64,000 nt of DNA. It comes from Stenotrophomonas sp. SY1. GTDB lineage: Bacteria; Pseudomonadota; Gammaproteobacteria; Xanthomonadales; Xanthomonadaceae. The first letter of the stretch is position 1; the number at the start of each line of letters is the position of its first letter. Below the pieces are notes generated by a model. That model was not told where the DNA came from. It saw only the letters and a list, made by a program, of their open reading frames with translations, and searched no databases. The position numbers were made by a program, and so were the translations under genes. Below, piece by piece: positions 1 through 9,651 of this stretch. Location of the stretch: NCBI RefSeq assembly GCF_021202945.1, contig NZ_JAJOYR010000002.1, positions 360,112 through 424,111 of the forward strand, in the 5' to 3' direction.

Positions 1-26
1 ATTTGCAAAACGAGGGGCTGAACGTA

Positions 27-78
27 AAAACAGGGGCAGAGTCGAGTTTCTTGGAAACCTGACTCTGACCCCTGTTTT
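27..78. repeat. Long imperfect inverted repeat (hairpin)
   Basis: Two arms of 23 and 24 bases (27-49 and 55-78) pair around a 5-base loop. Both begin or end with AAAACAGGGG/CCCCTGTTTT and differ by one extra base and a couple of mismatches. It lies just upstream of an IS3 remnant and may be a mobile-element end or a small non-autonomous palindrome; its class is not recognised. Confidence 0.6.
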
Positions 79-185
79 CACCAGCCAACAAGCCGATAGC
101 GCTCCGGGTGTCTGCCCTGGGTCGCATCACGTCTTGTTTCTTCGCTTGGGCGAAGCCTGATTAGCCCCTTCAACAGGAGTTAGTC

Positions 186-539
<354 letters not shown>

Positions 540-606
540 CCACCTTGTCCATGAAATCCGGGGCAGTTCACTCGACCTCTGTCTCTCTCCTGTTTCTCTG
601 AGAACG

Positions 607-1056
607 CTATCCCAAATCCCACTGAGATTTCATGCAACTCAACCCATCCACAATGTCGCCAGAATCATGCACCTCCTTGAATACTCTCTCAGCAACTGAT
701 ATGTCGGTACATATCGTACGCACATCCCACTCATCACCACCAAACCTAACTTGCTTCATTACGTCTGAATCATTTTCCTGCCGCCATTCCAACACCGCCA
801 TCTTTGGATCATCAGACCTCGTAAGAACTACTACCCTATAACGACCATCAATCGCCTTCATGGAAACTTCTTTTACAAATGACCCCACCGGAGCCAAGAC
901 CTTCAGATAAACAAAACCATCCTTCTCAAAAACATCCCGAATTGCCGTAAGAACGCACGACCAATCCGGCTGTGACACGAACCGCGCAGGTGGATCCATA
1001 GTTCTATCGAGACTGCGCATCTCCAGAACGACGGCATCACGCTTAGATCCTGACAT
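607..1056 (-). CDS. Candidate immunity protein for the adjacent CdiA-type deaminase toxin
   Basis: A 149-residue soluble protein with no signal peptide or membrane segment. The chosen ATG at 1056 overlaps the stop codon of the upstream toxin gene (ATGA arrangement) and has GGAGG five bases upstream; another ATG one codon earlier and a longer frame to 1086 also exist. Small acidic proteins placed directly after a CdiA C-terminus are normally the cognate immunity factor, and the coupling fits that role. The C-terminal part (FGGDEWDVRT, ISVAERVF) resembles small proteins seen beside polymorphic toxins, but I cannot name its immunity family with certainty; Imm1 or DUF6911-like are possibilities. 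Confidence 0.65.
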   Translation of the reverse strand: MSGSKRDAVVLEMRSLDRTMDPPARFVSQPDWSCVLTAIRDVFEKDGFVYLKVLAPVGSFVKEVSMKAIDGRYRVVVLTRSDDPKMAVLEWRQENDSDVMKQVRFGGDEWDVRTICTDISVAERVFKEVHDSGDIVDGLSCMKSQWDLG

Positions 1057-4000
1057 CATTCCCTCCACCCTATCCCTCGAACCCACAAAAGCACCTCACC
1101 CTTTACCGTATCAACGACCTGCAGCCGTTGTAAACCCGAACGCTCAGCTGCAGCAGTCAACACACTACTACAGTACGAGCATACTTCTTCCCCCCGCACA
1201 ACAATTGTCATGGACTGCCCCTTGGTTAGCCCTGCATCAAAAGCTTGCTGAATTAGCGCAATCTCCGCATGAGCATTAGCCATATTGGAATTAGGCTTTC
1301 CTGGCGGAACCAAATCAGCAACAAGGGTTGGTTTGTTCGCATCGGCCAGCACAGCTGGCCGAGCTGTTTGATTAGTATCAAGTAACGTTCGCCCGCCTAA
1401 GGAACTTTCGGCAGTAACTGCCACCGGCTCCCTAGCACCAGGAAGCACTGTACCAATCCTTGGATCCCTCGCCTCAGCCGCAAGCAATTGCTGGCGAAGC
1501 TCATTCATGGAATTACGCTCTGCAGCGGCTGCTGCCGCTGCAGCAGCCTCCCTCTCTGCCGCTGCAGCGGCAGCCTTCAAAGCTGCCACTTCTTTCTCCG
1601 CCGCAGTCGCGGCCCGCAATGCATCATCCGCCTTGGATGCCGCACCAGCTACTCCAGCAGCACCAACCGCCGTGCTAAGCGCATGCCCTCCCGTGTATTC
1701 ACTCATTAAACCCTCAGCAGCGTCGATCAGTACTTGCTGGCAGGTTGCAGGTGCTAGTCGACACGCAGAAAAAGCCGTCACTGCCAAAGCCGCCGATATC
1801 CCAACTACGGGACCAATTGCCTGCGTTTTGGCTGCTGCCCATTGCGACGCAGAAGCATCTGCAAAGTATTTGTTTGCAGCAGCCAGTTCCCCGTGCCAGT
1901 CATATTTATCGCCCGCAGTTCCAGCCAGGGCGTTAAACACCGCCAAAAATGCAGCCTTATCCCTCCCCAACTCTTCCGCGAAAATACTTGAGTCTTCGCG
2001 CTGCCTACTACTGAAGGCCTCCAGCCCCCCGTAGACCTCGCTATTCCTATTCAAGAATTTAAGAGCTTCAACATTGTCCTGATCGTTGCCCAACTGAGAA
2101 AGCTTGTCTTGCACCCCCTTATCCACATAAGCGGAAGCTTCTACAAGCAGTATCCTAAGTGCCTCTTCCCGGCTGATTCCTTGCTCCGAAGCAAACTCAC
2201 CGGCATGCTCACGAATCCATGCCACCTCGCCTGGGTGAAGCATGCGGTTGTTCGTATCCTCATTGAATGCACTTGCAGCGCCCGCTCCACCACCGATGGA
2301 GCCAATTCCAGCTGCCAGTCCTGCACCAACCAATTCCTTGACTCCATCTGGCAGGCCCGCAGTAAGTTCGTTCAACTGTTTCGCTGCCGCAGCGGCCGCG
2401 CCCGCTCCCAGTGCGCCCTCCATACCGCCCCCGAGCAGCCCCATGACCGCATGCGCAGCAACCCGATATGCACCACCCTCTTCCCATTTGGCGGCCTCCT
2501 CATCGTTCCCTTGTGCCCATAGATCCCAAGCCTTTTTGTCAGCGTAGTCCCCAACCGCCTTACTGGCCTGCTGACCGAACATCGCGGTGATCTGCGCCTG
2601 CGCTTCCACATGCTGCTGCAGCTTCTGTCCGTCCCAGGCCTTGGCTAGACCGTTGGCGTCATCACCGGTGAGCACCTCGCGGTTCAATCCGGCCAACGCT
2701 TCTTCCGCGGTCTTTCCGGTCAGTGCCTGTTGCCCGGCCTGATCGGTGATAGCCACCACGCCACCACTGATACCACTGGTGGTGGTAGAGCTGTCCTTGC
2801 CCTTCTCGCTGCCATAGCCTGCAGCTGCACCTTGCGCTCCGGTATTGAAGTTCTGCCAGGACCAATTGGTGCCATTGTTGGTCGTGCTTGGTGAGCCTTC
2901 ATTTCCACCGCTACTTCCTTCGCCCCCCACGCTGTAACCGCCCGACAGGCTGACGCTCTTGGCGTCGTACTGACTGTGATTTTCGATATCCGAAGTACTC
3001 AGCGTCCCGGTCTGCAGCCGATTGACACCCGCATCCACGGCTCCCAGGGTGCTGGCGATCACCGCCCCCTTCAGGTCGGTATTGCCGGCCACCGTGATAT
3101 CAAAACCGCCGGCGCCGGCCTGGATGCCGCTCTGTTCGGTGACGCTGGCGTAGTCGCCCTTGACCTTGCTGCTGCTGTAGCTGGCGCTGCCACTGAAGCC
3201 GGCACCTACGGTGACACTACCGCCCATGCTCTTGTTCTTGCTGTCATAGGTACTGGTGTCCTGCAGGCTTTCGATACTCAGATCTCCGCCTACATTGGCT
3301 ACCACTCTCTCAGCAGACAACTGAGCGCCCTTGAGGGTGGTGTCACCGCCACTGATAACCGTTGCCGTGTTGCCTGCACTGACGTGCGTATTGCGGTGCG
3401 TGACATCTTCACCGTCGGCCTTGCCTCGCGAGCTGCTTGCGCTGGCGGTAACGCCGAAGGCGGCACCATCACTGCCATAGCTGGCTGCCACACCGATCGC
3501 GCCACTGCTGCTCTTGCTGGTGCTGTGCTGCTCGGCCGTATTCCGGGCAGCTTCCAGCGTCACGTTGTTATCGGCCGCCAACAGCACGTTGTTGCCTGCG
3601 GTAATGTCACTACCACGCACCAGAATGTTGCTGTCCTCGCCGCCCCCGGTGGCAATCAGGGTGACGTCGCCACCTGCCTGAAGACTGGAGCCTTTGGCTT
3701 GGCTGCTGCTCTGGATGGTCTTGCTTTCGCTCTTGCTGCCACCAATGGTCGCCGAAATGCTGACGTTGGCTCCCTTTGCCATATCTGCAGGGTTGCCGCT
3801 GGCCAGGCCATCGGCCAATTGCCCCATCGCACCTGCCGAGTTGTAGGCGTTGAGTGCCGCCGTGCCAGCCGCCAACGCCTGCATCCGCCCATCACCGCCG
3901 GATTGCTTGGCCGCCTTGTTCAAGTCGTCGGCCGTCTGCAACAAACTCAGTGCCGGTGCGCTTACCGCCACTGTCAGATCGGCCTGCTTGAACCGCGTTT

Positions 4001-4217
4001 GCTGCTCAGCGGTGCTTGTGTCCTGCACTTCGGTGATCGAAATGGACTTGGCCTTAGCGGTGATATCGCCCTGCAGGGCAATGACGTCGCTACCTTCAAT
4101 CTTCAGTGCATTGCCCGCAACAAGCGTCACGTCTCCCGTCAAGCTGCCGACCGTACTGCCCGTGTGGGTAACGCCCGTGATGTCGGCTTCGGTAACCGTA
4201 AGGTTTGTCCGCGAGCG
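1056..4217 (-). pseudogene. 5'-truncated CdiA / filamentous haemagglutinin exoprotein ending in a deaminase-like toxin
   Basis: The frame encodes the C-terminal ~1,050 residues of a two-partner-secreted adhesin/toxin: degenerate haemagglutinin repeats (GDVTLVAGNAL, GGDVTLIA, GGDTTLKGAQL, GGDLSIESLQD), a Gly/Ala-rich pretoxin stretch, an Ala/Glu-rich helical segment (codons for it near 1500-1640), then a terminal domain with a zinc-deaminase signature. Counted from a TTG at 4142, His958-Ala-Glu960 and Cys988-x2-Cys991 are the ligand and catalytic residues. Homology-like sequence continues upstream of 4142 to about 4211 and the frame is open to a TGA at 4254, but no signal peptide, TPS secretion domain or CdiB partner is present. 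So it is an orphan 3' module: not secreted by itself, though usable by recombination with a full-length cdiA. From memory the terminal domain is closest to MafB19-type deaminase toxins. It is coupled to the immunity candidate. Confidence 0.8.
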
Positions 4218-4537
4218 GACAGAGGATTCTGATGCCCTGTTGCTATGCCCGCTTCAACACATGGGCGCCCGAGCATGCAGCGTTAAAACCCTGATCCCAG
4301 CCCCCTAGGATGTGTGACGAGCGTATCAAGAATTGGACGAATTCGGAGAACTGCGGCCGGCACGCTGGATCGTTAGATTAGTGGGCCGGTGGACCGAGGC
4401 ATTGCCCCTTCATCGGCCCGCCTATCCCATTATGGGTAGGAAGCGGACATCAGCACCGCCGAGGCGAGATCACCGATCCTCACGCTCTTTATCGGCCAAA
4501 ACCAGTCATTCGCAGCGCAAGCGATGTCCAGACCGCG
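4218..4537. other. No gene recognised
   Basis: About 320 bases between the broken 5' end of the CdiA fragment and the stop of the next membrane protein gene. Short frames exist in several phases but none resembles a protein I know. It is probably a junction of degraded sequence. Confidence 0.5.
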
Positions 4538-6436
4538 TTAGGGTATGTGCCAAACTCGGCACCGGGGCCGTCTCAACGTAGAAAGCACAAGCCGCAGCAT
4601 GAAGTAAACTGCTGTGGGCAACCCTAAAATGATAGGAATCCTTACCCCGGCATCAAGTTGCTCCCAACGCGTTTGGGTTAAGCGGTGCTCGTTCAGCGAC
4701 AACCATCGCGCATCCCCTGAGATGAGAATTGCTGAGCCGTCGGTTCTACCACGGAAGCTGCCTGCTGCTTGAAGCGTACTTGTAGCACCGGTGTTAATGC
4801 TTCGATCTCCTATCTGGACATCCTTAACTGCTCCGAACAATGAGAGATACTTCACCTCTCCGTAAGTGATGAAGCTATTTAGTGATGATTTCGGCCAGCC
4901 GTCGGTAGCTATCCAGCCATTGAGACCAGTCACGGTCATGGAACTTGTGTCGTTCAGATCATCCAATAGCGGAGTACGTGCCGGAGAAACAGAAAAAACA
5001 ACGTTGATCACGGGACCAATGGCTTCGGCTCTCCCGGCGCCCTCTTCGTCAAGAACCCCCAGGCTCCGACAAAGGCCATTCTGTGACGTAACGGGCCTCT
5101 CTTGAGAAATGCTGAGTTCAATTGGTCTAAGTTCTCCATCGCCATCGCGACGGATCCGCAGCGTACGAGAGCGAACGGCCAACTTATCCCCCTCATGCTT
5201 GAAGGGTAAAAGATCAATTCTGTAATGAACTTGCTTCATCCCCTCTTCCGCCAACAGCTTTCCATCCATGACGAATCGTTGAACTTCGAGCTTGGCAGCA
5301 TCGTCTCGGGAGGGAATTATCCAAAACTGATTGATGGCCGAGTCTTCAGAGACTTCGACTCCTCGAAGCTGGTCCGGATTCACAACGGAAAAATGGCTCA
5401 AAGCATCATCGACCTTGATTTCCACGCTGTTTGCCTTGAACTCCCCTATCGCCTTGGAGCTCAATTCCTTTGTAATTTCATCAGGCGTCATGCAGTTCTC
5501 GAGAAGCCTCAGGCTTACCAGGGCTCGCGCCTTTGAATCATTGCGCCAAAATAGGGATAAGCCCTTTCCCATCCCGGTCCATTCAACTGTATTGCCTTCC
5601 TCTGGCTGGATCTTCTCCATTGCACCGAAGTACTCCTTCTCATCTTTTGGCGCTGGCTTCTTAGCAGCTCCCGTGCAGACATCCGGAACACCTCGTTCGC
5701 TATCACCAGCGACATGGGATTCCTTCACCCCCATGGAATAGCAGTCGTCTTGCACGTTACTTGCGTAGTAGCCGTTGATCGGTGGTTCTAGTCTGGCGCT
5801 GAACGATGAGTCCGGCGTATTGATGACAAAACTTAAAGCAAAGAAGAGACAGCACGCGAGAGCTAGGTACGACACAAAGGGCCAAATTATCCAAATCGCA
5901 CGCTCAATAATCTTATGGTGTTCGCCGAGTGAACGGATGACGTCAAAGTTGACTATTGCGACATAAGAGAACAGCGCTAACAGCAATCCCCCAAGAATGT
6001 TGCAGACCACAGAAACCACGAGGTCTTGTGCGCTAAGCCCGTTGCTGGCGTCTACCACGGTCCATGCAATCGCAACGGAGAGGCATGCATTAAACAGAAA
6101 TGCTCTCTTGGTCTTAGCGATGGACATAGCCGTCGCACAGAACAATCCCGAGATAAGGTATGGAGGCCAAACAGCAGCCTCAGCATATCCAGCCAAAGTA
6201 GGAAATCGATCGATGCCGTCCGAGCTAAGGCTGGTGACCAGCGAGGAACTATCTCCACCAACCAGAAATACGACTGCCAGCTGCAAATACGGACCGGACA
6301 CAAACACGGCCGCCAGGCCTAGCGCAGCAAGTAGCGTCGCCAATATCTGGAGGAACAGACGAAGGCGTTTTCGCCGCGAACCCAAGTAGCCAATGAGACG
6401 CTGAAATGCGCGTTCCGTCCCTTCGATATCAGACAT
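4538..6436 (-). CDS. Membrane protein of unknown function with a large extracytoplasmic domain
   Basis: A 632-residue protein from the ATG at 6436. The N-terminal ~200 residues have five or six hydrophobic helices (for example LFLQILATLLAALGLAAVF, LVVSVVCNILGGLLLALF, and one containing SYLALACCLFFALSFV). A polar domain of almost 400 residues follows with several cysteines, then a last helix near the C-terminus (IPIILGLPTAVYFMLRLVL). This suggests an inner-membrane protein with a periplasmic module. I recognise no family. The same frame continues upstream without a stop into an IS3-type orfA remnant, giving a 705-residue fusion frame, but the internal ATG is the likely native start because IS-like sequence stops at that point. 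No good ribosome-binding site precedes it, so its original promoter may have been replaced by the IS sequence. Confidence 0.55.
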   Translation of the reverse strand: MSDIEGTERAFQRLIGYLGSRRKRLRLFLQILATLLAALGLAAVFVSGPYLQLAVVFLVGGDSSSLVTSLSSDGIDRFPTLAGYAEAAVWPPYLISGLFCATAMSIAKTKRAFLFNACLSVAIAWTVVDASNGLSAQDLVVSVVCNILGGLLLALFSYVAIVNFDVIRSLGEHHKIIERAIWIIWPFVSYLALACCLFFALSFVINTPDSSFSARLEPPINGYYASNVQDDCYSMGVKESHVAGDSERGVPDVCTGAAKKPAPKDEKEYFGAMEKIQPEEGNTVEWTGMGKGLSLFWRNDSKARALVSLRLLENCMTPDEITKELSSKAIGEFKANSVEIKVDDALSHFSVVNPDQLRGVEVSEDSAINQFWIIPSRDDAAKLEVQRFVMDGKLLAEEGMKQVHYRIDLLPFKHEGDKLAVRSRTLRIRRDGDGELRPIELSISQERPVTSQNGLCRSLGVLDEEGAGRAEAIGPVINVVFSVSPARTPLLDDLNDTSSMTVTGLNGWIATDGWPKSSLNSFITYGEVKYLSLFGAVKDVQIGDRSINTGATSTLQAAGSFRGRTDGSAILISGDARWLSLNEHRLTQTRWEQLDAGVRIPIILGLPTAVYFMLRLVLSTLRRPRCRVWHIP

Positions 6437-6439
6437 ATC

Positions 6440-6592
6440 TACGCCCAGCCCCCCCCCGTACTTCTTCTTCCAGTTGTAGAACGTCGCTTCGGAAATTCCC
6501 ATCTTCCGGCACGTCTCGCCGACCGATGTACCGCCTTCGACCTGACGCAGGGCAAACGCAATCTGCTCTTCGGTGAACTTCGACTTCTTCAT
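6440..6592 (-). pseudogene. IS3-family OrfA N-terminal fragment
   Basis: Encodes KKSKFTEEQIAFALRQ, then CRKMGISEATFYNWKKKYGG, the helix-turn-helix N-terminus of an IS3-family (IS407/IS51-like) OrfA. After the Gly run the sequence departs from the family and enters the neighbouring membrane-protein gene, so the rest of OrfA and all of OrfB are missing. Upstream sequence to about 6673 (TGACCACCTCCCAG on the minus strand) resembles an IS terminal end. Its orientation is opposite to the OrfB fragment at 186-539, so the two are not simply the halves of one interrupted element. Confidence 0.75.
6449..6457 (-). repeat. Nine-base G tract (minus strand) at the IS/membrane-protein junction
   Basis: Nine consecutive C on the plus strand encode three Gly in the orfA remnant, where family members usually have two. 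With nine bases the orfA frame reads into the membrane protein; with eight it would hit TAG a few codons later. Such tracts slip readily during replication. Confidence 0.6.
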
Positions 6593-6710
6593 GGCAAAAC
6601 CACCTCGTTGCTTGGGGTTAGTTTCGCCGAATTTCTCTACTTTTGGATGGCTCAAAGAGCTGGGAGGTGGTCACTAGGCGTGCAAATAGAAGGGCGGAGA
6701 CCATATAACC

Positions 6711-6739
6711 GCCAATGCCCCGGGTTTCGGGGCATTGGC
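6711..6739 (-). terminator. Hairpin downstream of the radical SAM operon
   Basis: A perfect 11-bp stem (GCCAATGCCCC / GGGGCATTGGC) with a 7-base loop lies about 60 bases after the stop of the last gene in the 9364-6799 unit. No long T run follows, so it is terminator-like rather than a textbook intrinsic terminator. Confidence 0.55.
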
Positions 6740-6798
6740 ATATTAAACAGGACCTTCATTCGAGCGCGGCGGACCTGATCGGATAAGACCCCACCCGA

Positions 6799-7314
6799 CT
6801 ACCCTGGCCGGCCTAGCGATCTAAGCGTCGACAGGAATTCATCCGTCGATTCAGGCGTAACCACCAGATCGTACGATCCACGGAGCGGGATATAGATTCG
6901 ACGCTGCTTACTCGATATCGCCGCGAACACCGACTTTTCGCCATTTGTGGAGAACCACCCTAAGCTGAGGCCTGGCCAACCAAGTCCGTTCGTCCTCCAG
7001 CGGAGCTTGAATGAACTATCGCTCGGTAACTCTTTGACATCCTCAATAAGCAAGTCCGTCAGCGGGACCTTCACCTTATAGAAACCGGCACCAACAACCA
7101 GATGATCACCGAGAACGGTAACGCGAGCCGAGGCCAAGAGGAAAGCAACAATGAAAACGACCAGTGCCGAAACAGCGGCGGCCGCAGGCAAAGGCACATT
7201 CGGTTTGAATAATAAAAGTGCACCTACGATGGCGGCCACAAGGACAGCCAGCGTGAGGAGTGATCGGCCGTTTAAGCCACCTATGGAAAAATTCTTATTG
7301 GTGTTAACTGGCAT
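6799..7314 (-). CDS. Small membrane protein with a bacterial PH-like domain
   Basis: 171 residues. Two transmembrane helices lie near residues 17-36 and 42-62, followed by a compact beta-rich region (ARVTVLGDHLVVG, then LRWRTNGLGWPGLSLGWF and KRR-type basic strands) ending in a helix. The two-helix plus beta-domain layout and the GWFSTNG...VFAA strand pattern match bacterial PH-domain membrane proteins (bPH type) as I know them, though identity is low by eye. The ATG is three bases after the stop of the preceding gene, so it is the third gene of a coupled operon with a radical SAM enzyme and a Tat-signal protein. Its role is unknown; it may anchor or assist the other two at the membrane. Confidence 0.65.
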   Translation of the reverse strand: MPVNTNKNFSIGGLNGRSLLTLAVLVAAIVGALLLFKPNVPLPAAAAVSALVVFIVAFLLASARVTVLGDHLVVGAGFYKVKVPLTDLLIEDVKELPSDSSFKLRWRTNGLGWPGLSLGWFSTNGEKSVFAAISSKQRRIYIPLRGSYDLVVTPESTDEFLSTLRSLGRPG

Positions 7315-7317
7315 AAA

Positions 7318-8337
7318 TCACACCCCAACAACTCTATAGGAGTACGTGGACAGTGCTTCAATGAGGCGATCAGCGCCGTCATTGTTGAGCCTAATTATAT
7401 TTTGCTGACGCATGGCCCCTATGATAGCCCCACACTCAGCGGTAATAAGGCTCCTGGTGCCCTCGTTAAAAATTTCAGGATCACCGGTAAGTGCCGCAAT
7501 GCGAGCAACTCGTTCATAGCTGCTAGACAATGTCGGGTCTGCCTCAAGAAGCTTGGCGAAATTGGTATTGGAAAATGATCTTTGGGCCCCAGCCACAGGA
7601 CCGCCGATAACCCAGACTGCGACATACACGGCGACAAAGCCAACCGCGACCGCAGTGACCAATGCCAGGGCTATTGCTACAACCGAGATCGCCATTGGCG
7701 CTGCGTCAGGCAACTCAGAGTTGATCAATGTGTACGTGAGCGCCAGGTCATCCTCTGACACCGCGCCACCAGATGCCTCGATAAACTGCAGAAGGGCTTC
7801 CCGATCTGCGGATGACAGACTTGATCCCCCTCGGCCAATTAGTGCCGAAACCTCCGCGGCATTCTTACTTAAAGATTTAGAAATTTCATCCTGAAGGCGA
7901 GTGGAATTGAATGAAAGCGCGCCGGATGCAGTGAGGAACTTAAATAAGCGAGAGTAGTCTCTATTATTTATCGCAGCTTGGGCGCTCGGATTCGAGATCA
8001 CCGCAAGTAGTCGGACGTTTTCATCTTGCAGAACGGGGTCAGATGAATCTATACCATGCTTGTTTAAATATGCAGCAGGTGAGGTGGAAAACTCTGCGGC
8101 TTCCGAGGCAGAATTCAACACGCCGGTCACGAGTTCAGTAAGACCGCGAATCTTGCCCCAATATTGTTCTGGAATACCCGTATTTGATAGCGGAATTCTG
8201 AGGCCTCCCGTAACGTTAGCACTCTCCACCACGCTCCCCGGTTTTCCGAAAAGCCGCGAGCCTCCGGATGCCAATGCAGTGCTTGCGGCCAGGGGAGCTG
8301 CAACTAAAGCCGATTGAATCAGGGTCCTACGCTTCAC
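7318..8337 (-). CDS. Tat-signal membrane protein of unknown function, partner of a radical SAM enzyme
   Basis: 339 residues from a GTG at 8337, chosen because AAGGAG lies eight bases upstream and the product then begins MKRRTLIQSALVAAPLAAS, a twin-arginine-type signal. The gene overlaps the end of the radical SAM gene by 11 bases. After the signal there is a helical region containing FSTSPAAYLNKHGID (residues 83-97), which resembles the leader-like segment of some modified-peptide precursors. A strong membrane helix lies near residues 214-246, then a polar helical C-terminus. I recognise no family. A radical SAM enzyme whose overlapping neighbour is an exported protein suggests the enzyme modifies this protein, but that is inference. 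Confidence 0.6.
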   Translation of the reverse strand: MKRRTLIQSALVAAPLAASTALASGGSRLFGKPGSVVESANVTGGLRIPLSNTGIPEQYWGKIRGLTELVTGVLNSASEAAEFSTSPAAYLNKHGIDSSDPVLQDENVRLLAVISNPSAQAAINNRDYSRLFKFLTASGALSFNSTRLQDEISKSLSKNAAEVSALIGRGGSSLSSADREALLQFIEASGGAVSEDDLALTYTLINSELPDAAPMAISVVAIALALVTAVAVGFVAVYVAVWVIGGPVAGAQRSFSNTNFAKLLEADPTLSSSYERVARIAALTGDPEIFNEGTRSLITAECGAIIGAMRQQNIIRLNNDGADRLIEALSTYSYRVVGV

Positions 8338-9364
8338 GGGCCATCTCCTTGGTCTTTGAAATCTCGATACCTTTCGTTGCATTCTCGAGCGCGTAACGTG
8401 TCATTACCGATGCCACATGAACTTCGTAATTTTCTAGCAATCTCTCTCGGATCTCAGGTGTTTTGTGGAGGATGGCGCATGCTTGACAACCGTGAACGAC
8501 ATCCTCCACATATTTCCCAGCATCGTCACCCATCACAGTCTCGATTATTCGATAAGGGCCTTCGACCCGCAGCCAGTACTTCATAAAGTCATCTGCTTGG
8601 GATAGGTAGAGCTCCGCAATATTGGTACCATTGCTTTTCCCTAGTCGCATCTCAGGGATGTGCTCCAGCGTCAGACCGCAGCAAGCGGAAATATTCCCAT
8701 GTGGCGTTATGACCACGTTGTCGAAAACCTGTGAGCACCCTTTCCGGAGGAGATCTAGGTCTGGGGACTGTTGACGCCGCTGAGCATCGGTGTGAAACGG
8801 CATCCAGAAGTTGTTGAAGATCTTGAAGTTCTCGCGCTTCAGTAAAGCCTCGATTCTGGGGTCCCTGCGCAATGAGTGCAGACAGTCGCTCTCCTCAGTA
8901 TCGGTCTCAATAGAGACGGCTGTTGTGATTCCCTTTTCAACAGCAGCGATGCATGCATTGATGATGCTCTCTTCTGGGACGAATTGCTGATGATCTCGTC
9001 CTGTGCTGATGTTTAGTTCGGTAAGACCGGATTCCGAAAGCGCGCGCGCAGTTCTCAAAGCTCCATCCATTCGCTTTGCCCAAAATCCGTTTGAGACAAC
9101 GCGGACCTTGAGTCCAAGCGAACTCGCGTGTGAGATGCTCTTCAATAGCTCGTCTTTCAAAAGAAGCGCTTCACCGCCCGTGAAAACTACGATACTGATC
9201 GACGGGAATGATTCTTTGATTTCAGACAGGCGGGAACAAATAAAAGCGCTGTCTAGCGCACCCTTAACCCGTGGACTGGATTCAAAACAACATTGCTGGC
9301 AGGCAGCCGTGCACTGGTATGTACAGAGGACAGTTACAGTGCTGGGCCTGATAGTCTCTTTCAT
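8327..9364 (-). CDS. Radical SAM enzyme with C-terminal auxiliary cysteines (SPASM/twitch-like)
   Basis: 345 residues from the ATG at 9364; the frame is open to 9463, but only this start has a Shine-Dalgarno-like GGAG and places the cluster motif in its usual N-terminal position. Cys18-x3-Cys22-x2-Cys25 is the CxxxCxxC motif binding the [4Fe-4S] cluster and S-adenosylmethionine; VVFTGGEALL is the GGE motif. Further cysteines (KGCSQ, ISACCG, HGCQACA) in the C-terminal third fit an auxiliary Fe-S domain as in peptide- and protein-modifying radical SAM enzymes. It is the first gene of a three-gene unit, overlapping a Tat-signal protein that is its likely substrate or partner. The exact subfamily is not identified. 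Confidence 0.8.
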   Translation of the reverse strand: MKETIRPSTVTVLCTYQCTAACQQCCFESSPRVKGALDSAFICSRLSEIKESFPSISIVVFTGGEALLLKDELLKSISHASSLGLKVRVVSNGFWAKRMDGALRTARALSESGLTELNISTGRDHQQFVPEESIINACIAAVEKGITTAVSIETDTEESDCLHSLRRDPRIEALLKRENFKIFNNFWMPFHTDAQRRQQSPDLDLLRKGCSQVFDNVVITPHGNISACCGLTLEHIPEMRLGKSNGTNIAELYLSQADDFMKYWLRVEGPYRIIETVMGDDAGKYVEDVVHGCQACAILHKTPEIRERLLENYEVHVASVMTRYALENATKGIEISKTKEMAREA

Positions 9365-9651
9365 GAGAATAATGCTCCAAAAGTCAGTTCGTCCATTGAA
9401 ACAACTCTTTCCGGCACACACCATCCGGCTGGAATGCGCCAAACCCCCATCCTGATAGCGCACTGCTTACTAAGCCGTATAGCACAGGCAAGGAGAGGGG
9501 CGCAAGTAATCACACAATGCGTGGCGCACAGTTCGGCGTCCGTAAAAAAGTCATGACGGATTGCGGGGTAGTGCCTTTTTTTAACTAGCTCCGACAGTGT
9601 AGGCAGACGGCAAGTACTGCGGTTAATCGGGCCTTTTGGCCAACCTTTGCT

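Noticed and set aside
2976..4232. 418-residue frame on the plus strand
   Set aside because: Antisense to the haemagglutinin-repeat region of the CdiA fragment; the minus frame has the recognisable repeats.
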